30,057 nt of DNA from assembly GCA_905197585.1 (NCBI GenBank), contig CAJJZO010000002.1, positions 1-30,057 of the forward strand, written 5' to 3'. The position numbers and the translations under genes are program-made. Shown here piece after piece: positions 23,146-30,057 of this stretch (positions are counted from its first letter, which is position 1; each line of letters begins with the position of its first letter). This stretch comes from an uncultured Collinsella sp. (lineage in GTDB: Bacteria > Actinomycetota > Coriobacteriia > Coriobacteriales > Coriobacteriaceae). The notes under the pieces are model-generated. The model had not been told where the DNA came from, made no database searches, and was given only the letters and a program-made list of their open reading frames with translations.

Positions 23146-24111
23146 ATGGCTGACAAGAACCCTTTGACTCCGGAAGAAGTGACGGAGTTATTCTCCGAAA
23201 TCGATGCATCCGGCGTCTTGGATCCGACGCTTGCCAAAAAGCGAACTGAGCGCATGCGTGAGAAGGAGGCCGCGGCCAAGCGCGGTGACAAAGCGGCGCT
23301 AGCGCAGCTGCGCAGCGAGGACCGCGCGAGCCAGGCAAAACATATCGACCCGCTGTCCGAGGACGATCCTTCGGGCTCGCAGGTGAGCCATACCATTACG
23401 AAGACCGCGATGGCCGTGGTCATCGGTATTTTGGTGCTGATCGTGGGCATGCAGATTGGCTACGGCGTGATGCGTCGTCTGAACACCGCCAACCTGTCCG
23501 AGAGCGTTTCGGTCGATACCGTTTCGAGGGCGCTGAAGGGCGGCCTTGAGTGGGGCAATGGCTTTACGCAGTTCCCGCTCGACTTCACCGTCGATGAAGC
23601 CGATGAACGCACGGGCACGGTCGAGGTGACGGTGTTGGACACATCGTCTGCCAACGAGCTCGAGCTGCTGTCCAACGGGCAGATTCAGGCCGCGGCGCTT
23701 GCGACCAACGCGTTGCTCAACGATAAGATCGACCGCGTGGTGTATAACGTTCACGCCTATATCGACGAGGATAGCAACATTCAGCACGATTCCTTCTTTG
23801 GCATGTTCCCCGCGCGGGGCCACCAGAGCGCCATTTTGACGTTCGTGTGGACCAAGAGCTCATCCAACGCCACGAGTATCGACTGGAAGATGCGCATCGT
23901 GAGTATGGATGACACCATCGCCGAGCGCATTCAGAAGCAGGTGAACTCGGTGTCGTCGTTGATTGAGGATCCGGTGGTGAGCCAGACCAAGATTGACGAG
24001 GAAAAGGCCGAGCGTGACCTGGAGCATCGTCTGCATGGCCGCGAGATTTTCCGCGGCGGCAAGCCCGATCGCACACCGTCCGAACTGCTGGAACAGGACA
24101 AGAAAAAGTAA
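23146..24111 (+). CDS. Unrecognised single-pass membrane protein, 321 aa
   Basis: I do not recognise a family. The N-terminal 87 residues are charged and cytoplasmic (LTPEEVTELFSEIDASGVLD, then Lys/Arg/Glu-rich helix 30-65). One membrane helix follows (about 88-109, AMAVVIGILVLIVGMQIGYG), then a roughly 210-residue extracellular domain. That domain has alternating strands (GTVEVTVLDT, VVYNVHAYIDEDSNI, SAILTFVWTK) and a charged C-terminal tail ending EQDKKK. The ribosome binding site is AGGAAG. It follows the exporter after 19 bases and ends at a strong terminator, so the two form an operon and may act together. Confidence 0.85.
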   Translation: MADKNPLTPEEVTELFSEIDASGVLDPTLAKKRTERMREKEAAAKRGDKAALAQLRSEDRASQAKHIDPLSEDDPSGSQVSHTITKTAMAVVIGILVLIVGMQIGYGVMRRLNTANLSESVSVDTVSRALKGGLEWGNGFTQFPLDFTVDEADERTGTVEVTVLDTSSANELELLSNGQIQAAALATNALLNDKIDRVVYNVHAYIDEDSNIQHDSFFGMFPARGHQSAILTFVWTKSSSNATSIDWKMRIVSMDDTIAERIQKQVNSVSSLIEDPVVSQTKIDEEKAERDLEHRLHGREIFRGGKPDRTPSELLEQDKKK

Positions 24112-24117
24112 GACGCC

Positions 24118-24158
24118 ATCATCCCGCGTGAGCCATAAGCCCCGCGGGATGATTTTTT
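24118..24158 (+). terminator. Terminator after the exporter operon
   Basis: Perfect 11-bp stem ATCATCCCGCG / CGCGGGATGAT with a 14-base loop, then TTTTT. Confidence 0.92.
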
Positions 24159-24254
24159 AATCCCCGTCCCAGAGAAATCATTATGCATAGAAAGTCATAA
24201 TTATCATTTCGTAAACATTTCGATGAAATTAACGCCATGAGGCATGCTTGCGGT

Positions 24255-24260
24255 TACAAT
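24255..24260 (+). promoter_or_regulatory. Possible carA -10 element
   Basis: TACAAT, with no good -35 hexamer. It would give a short leader of about 50 bases carrying the PyrR site. Confidence 0.35.
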
Positions 24261-24281
24261 ACCGCGAGGCCTAACTACACA

Positions 24282-24312
24282 CCTTTAAGCCGGTCCTGTG
24301 AGACCGGGAAGG
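24282..24312 (+). promoter_or_regulatory. PyrR-binding hairpin covering the carA ribosome binding site
   Basis: Upper stem CCGGTC / GACCGG with loop CTGTGA. An internal bulge (TTAAG opposite G) precedes a lower stem CCTT / AAGG, in which AAGG belongs to the carA Shine-Dalgarno GAAGGAG. This matches the known PyrR binding loop (Y-CCGGTCC-n-GnGAG-CCGG type). With uridine nucleotides bound, PyrR would hold the hairpin and block translation. There is no terminator hairpin after it, so control is translational, as described in mycobacteria. Confidence 0.85.
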
Positions 24313-24318
24313 AGAATT

Positions 24319-25764
24319 ATGGCGAACAACCATACCGCGGGCGCTGCCGCCCGCACCTTCGCGCCCAGCGAGCTTTGCCAGCGTATGCTGGCCAAAACCA
24401 GCAAGGGCACCTGCGGTCCCTGCATCCTGTATCTTGAGGATGGGACCATTTTTTATGGACGTGCATGCGGCGCCGAGGGCACCGCGACCGGCGAAGTCTG
24501 CTTCAACACCTCACTCGAGGGCTACTTTGAGGTCATGACCGACCCGAGTTATGCCGGCCAAATCGTAACCATGACCTATCCGCAGATCGGCAACTACGGT
24601 ATCGACGAGACCGACGTCCAGTCGGCCTTCCCCGGCGACGCCGTGCGCCCTGCGAGCGCTCCGGCCATGCGCGGCATGATCGTTTGCGACATGTGCGCCA
24701 CGCCTTCTAACTGGCGCTCGGCCGTCAGCGTGCCGGAGTACCTGCGCGCTCACGGCATCGTCGCTATCGAGGGTGTCGACACTCGCGCCCTGGTGCGCCA
24801 CCTGCGCGACAATGGTTCCAAGATGGGCATTATTTCGACCGAGATCTTCGACGTCGACGAGCTTGCCGAGCGTCTGGCCGCTGCGCCCACGCTGGTAGGC
24901 GAGAACCTGGTCAAGACCGTAAGTTGCCCCGTACCTCACGAGTTTGTGGCCGCCGACCTGCCTGCCACGCATGACTTTGCGCTTACGGCTGCCGCTCCTG
25001 CCCGTCACAAAGTGGTCGCCTACGACTGCGGTGTGAAGCGCGGCATTCTGGAGGGGCTGGTCCGCGCCGGCTGCGACCTTACCGTCGTGCCGTGGGATAC
25101 GCCCGCCCAGCAGGTGCTCGACATGAATCCCGACGGTGTCTTTTTGTCCAATGGTCCCGGCGACCCCGACGCCGTGGTGGAGACCTACGAGCAGGTGCAG
25201 CAGCTGATCGGCAAGGTGCCGGTCTTTGGTATTTGTCTTGGTCACCAGATGATCAACCTGGCCTGCGGCGCTCAGATGGAAAAGCTTAAGTTCGGTCACC
25301 GCGGTGGCAACCAGCCGGTCATGAACCTGGTAAGCCGTCGCGTGGAGATTACCGCGCAAAACCATGGCTTTGGTCTGCTGTTCCCCAGCTTGGGCAAGCT
25401 TGTCCCCGAGCTTTCCGGCGGCGAGACCGAGCATGCGGCCGATGGGGATCTGCGCGTCTGGGTGCGCCGCGGCATCGCGCCAGTCGTGATGAACGAGCGC
25501 TTCGGCCGCATTCGCCTGACGCATGTGAACCTCAACGACGGCACCGCCGAGGGCATCCAGCTGCTCGACGCGCCGTGCTTCTCGGTGCAGTACCACCCCG
25601 AGGCCTCGCCCGGACCCACCGATGCCCACTATCTCTTTACTGCCTTTACGCGACTCATGGACGGCGAGGAGAACTACCTGGACATCGACACCGCGAAGGA
25701 CCGCCTGCAGGGCTGGAACTTTGCCGACAATGGTTCCGCTGCGACCGAGACCGAGGAGAACTAA
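24319..25764 (+). CDS. carA: Carbamoyl-phosphate synthase small (glutaminase) subunit
   Basis: 481 residues from the ATG at 24319 (GAAGGAG). It releases ammonia from glutamine and passes it to CarB for carbamoyl phosphate, used in pyrimidine and arginine synthesis. The N-terminal domain is recognisable from [18 protein letters not shown]. The class I glutaminase domain has nucleophile Cys306 (FGICLGHQM), His426 and Glu428 ([12 protein letters not shown]). It is about 100 residues longer than typical CarA: about 33 extra at the N-terminus, an insert between NHGF (348-351) and LTHVNLNDG (400-408) of roughly 40 residues, and a tail. It overlaps no gene; carB starts two bases after its stop. Confidence 0.97.
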   Translation: MANNHTAGAAARTFAPSELCQRMLAKTSKGTCGPCILYLEDGTIFYGRACGAEGTATGEVCFNTSLEGYFEVMTDPSYAGQIVTMTYPQIGNYGIDETDVQSAFPGDAVRPASAPAMRGMIVCDMCATPSNWRSAVSVPEYLRAHGIVAIEGVDTRALVRHLRDNGSKMGIISTEIFDVDELAERLAAAPTLVGENLVKTVSCPVPHEFVAADLPATHDFALTAAAPARHKVVAYDCGVKRGILEGLVRAGCDLTVVPWDTPAQQVLDMNPDGVFLSNGPGDPDAVVETYEQVQQLIGKVPVFGICLGHQMINLACGAQMEKLKFGHRGGNQPVMNLVSRRVEITAQNHGFGLLFPSLGKLVPELSGGETEHAADGDLRVWVRRGIAPVVMNERFGRIRLTHVNLNDGTAEGIQLLDAPCFSVQYHPEASPGPTDAHYLFTAFTRLMDGEENYLDIDTAKDRLQGWNFADNGSAATETEEN

Positions 25765-25765
25765 C

Positions 25766-29065
<3,300 letters not shown>

Positions 29066-29080
<15 letters not shown>

Positions 29081-29209
29081 TGTGACCTGTCCGGCCGGGG
29101 CGGGAGGGGCCGAGTTTCCCCCTTTCGCTCCGGCTGCAAGCAGAGTCGCTCAGTGGGAAATTCGGCTCCCCCGCCCCGGCCTGCGGTGACTTGGCTGTAC
29201 CGTGTACTG
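29066..29209. repeat. Imperfect palindrome of about 144 bp spanning the carB stop
   Basis: Outer arms CAGTACACGGT (29066-29076) and its complement (29199-29209). Inner arms 29093-29121 and 29153-29181 (GGCCGGGGCGGG... / ...CCGCCCCGGCC, about 29 bp with few mismatches). Both pairs centre on 29137. It could be a terminator or RNA stability hairpin for carAB, or a mobile palindrome. Confidence 0.75.
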
Positions 29210-29458
29210 CAGAAGGGGCTTTGTGCGTCCGGTGGCAATCAGGGTTCCGGCAACGGTGGGCAGACATCCGGCGGTTCGAACGATGGCGCCCAGGCGGGAA
29301 AGCCCGCTGGTGACAAGGCTCAGGGTGGAAACTCCGCTAACTCACTTGCGAGCACCGGTGATCAAACGGTGGAGACCGTCGCCGCGATCGGCGGCCTGGG
29401 TGCCGCGATCGCCGCAATCGGAGTCTTTCTTGCTCGTTTCCGCCGCAAGGAAGACTAG
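29153..29458 (+). pseudogene. C-terminal remnant of a sortase-anchored surface protein
   Basis: The open frame has no credible start or signal peptide. From about residue 26 it is a Gly/Ser/Asn/Gln-rich linker. It then shows a sorting signal: LASTG (LAxTG type), a hydrophobic helix (about VAAIGGLGAAIAAIGVFLA) and the basic tail RFRRKED. Intact proteins of this kind are attached to the peptidoglycan by sortase. Only the tail survives, directly after the palindrome next to carB, which suggests deletion of the body of the gene. A very small real anchor protein is the alternative. Confidence 0.6.
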
Positions 29459-29491
29459 CGCGAGCGATTGACAATCGCACACGTTTCTCAA

Positions 29492-29519
29492 GAGGGCCGC
29501 GGTAACCGTCGCGGCCCTC
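29492..29519 (+). terminator. Hairpin after the surface-protein remnant
   Basis: Perfect 10-bp stem GAGGGCCGCG / CGCGGCCCTC with an 8-base loop, then only ACTTTACC, so termination would be weak. A smaller hairpin (GCGATT-GAC-AATCGC, 29464-29478) precedes it. Confidence 0.5.
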
Positions 29520-29533
29520 ACTTTACCGGAGCG

Positions 29534-29653
29534 GTCTGAGGACTCGCGTCTTTCGCTTCGGACTGCTGCGCAGGGTCAATCAGGCGGAGATCTCACCCGT
29601 GTCGGGTTTGCGATAGCTTGGCGAACATAATTACGCGAAATCTAGGATTTCTC
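29534..29653. other. Short intergenic stretch
   Basis: No gene is seen. GC content falls towards the right. GCGAA-containing half-sites (29635, then again in the hairpin and at 29711) recur ahead of the ATPase gene. Confidence 0.4.
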
Positions 29654-29693
29654 AAAAACGCGAAGTATATGTTTTATTGTACTTCGCGTTTTT
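29654..29693. promoter_or_regulatory. Perfect 14-bp hairpin upstream of the AAA ATPase
   Basis: AAAAACGCGAAGTA (29654-29667), 12-base loop, TACTTCGCGTTTTT (29680-29693). A-run and T-run at its ends allow termination in both directions. It lies only 32 bases before the next start codon, so an operator or cruciform role for that gene is also possible. Confidence 0.75.
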
Positions 29694-29725
29694 CAGTTAA
29701 TCTTAATTTTGCGAAGTGGATTGCC

Positions 29726-30057
29726 ATGAGACTTATTAATCGCCCGTTCTACATGAGCAAGCTTTCCAAGGTGGCAGGTACGCCTGATATCAAGGTGATC
29801 ACCGGAATCAGGCGATGCGGAAAATCGAAATTGCTTGAGGCGTTTGCCAGCCAACTTCATTCAAACGACCCCTCGGCCAACGTCATACACGTCAACTTCA
29901 ATCTACTTGAGTTCGAGCCGTTGGCGGAATACCATGCGCTGCATACATATGTGGAAAAGCACTATATTGAGGGTTGCCGGAATATCGTCATGATCGACGA
30001 GGTCCAGATGTGTGAAGGGTTCGAGCGGGCTATCAACAGTCTTCATGCGTCAGAGAA
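29726..30057 (+). CDS. AAA ATPase (AAA_14/DUF4143 type), cut by the window end
   Basis: The first 110 codons are present, open to the last base. The protein starts MRLINRPFYMSKLSKVAGTP and has Walker A GIRRCGKS (27-34) and Walker B IVMIDEVQ (87-94), the standard N-terminal half of the AAA_14 ATPases usually followed by DUF4143. Their role is poorly known; many are mobile or variably present genes. A/T-rich sequence and less biased codon use than its neighbours hint at acquisition. The ribosome binding site is weak (GTGGA). Confidence 0.85.
   Translation, partial: MRLINRPFYMSKLSKVAGTPDIKVITGIRRCGKSKLLEAFASQLHSNDPSANVIHVNFNLLEFEPLAEYHALHTYVEKHYIEGCRNIVMIDEVQMCEGFERAINSLHASE

Overview
The window joins an integrated mobile region (left, about 1-13,600) to a core housekeeping chromosome segment (right, about 13,600-30,057). 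The core gene order (two tRNA-Ser, rpsF-ssb-rpsR-rplI, dnaB, purA, purD, a Nudix hydrolase, an ABC exporter, carA-carB), the high GC content and the protein sequences suggest an actinobacterium of the class Coriobacteriia, most likely Collinsella. That placement is inferred from protein character and gene order, not from a search.

Left part, minus strand, 106-5,132: the tra/replication end of an integrative conjugative or mobilizable element. It holds two small helix-turn-helix proteins, a winged-helix replication initiator whose 3' end carries iteron-like repeats, a DnaC/IstB-type helicase loader, an unrecognised protein, a PcfB/DUF3801 protein and a VirD4-type coupling protein. The relaxase and mating channel are not in the window. 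A two-gene cassette of unknown function (5,714-7,173) follows. Next comes a 1.2 kb stretch with no gene (7,174-8,379) that contains seven copies of a GGGGAGTAAA-like motif.

8,380-10,640 is an integration control module: an XRE repressor divergent from an excisionase-like protein, a tyrosine integrase and a MobC-like protein. The divergent promoters are packed with GTAC-core palindromes. 10,644-12,347 is a GmrSD-like (DUF262 + DUF1524) type IV restriction gene broken by one in-frame TGA. 12,405-13,565 is a complete IS1595-family insertion sequence that ends just beyond the terminator of a tRNA-Ser gene.

Right part: tRNA-Ser(CGA) and tRNA-Ser(GGA) are on the minus strand, each with its own terminator. 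Plus-strand genes for the small ribosomal/SSB operon, replicative helicase and purine synthesis follow. An ABC exporter has a structured leader. carA-carB is preceded by a textbook PyrR-binding hairpin whose lower stem covers the Shine-Dalgarno sequence. Past carB lie a long imperfect palindrome that includes the last carB codons, a leftover LAxTG sorting-signal tail, a perfect 14-bp hairpin, and the first 110 codons of an AAA ATPase that runs off the window.
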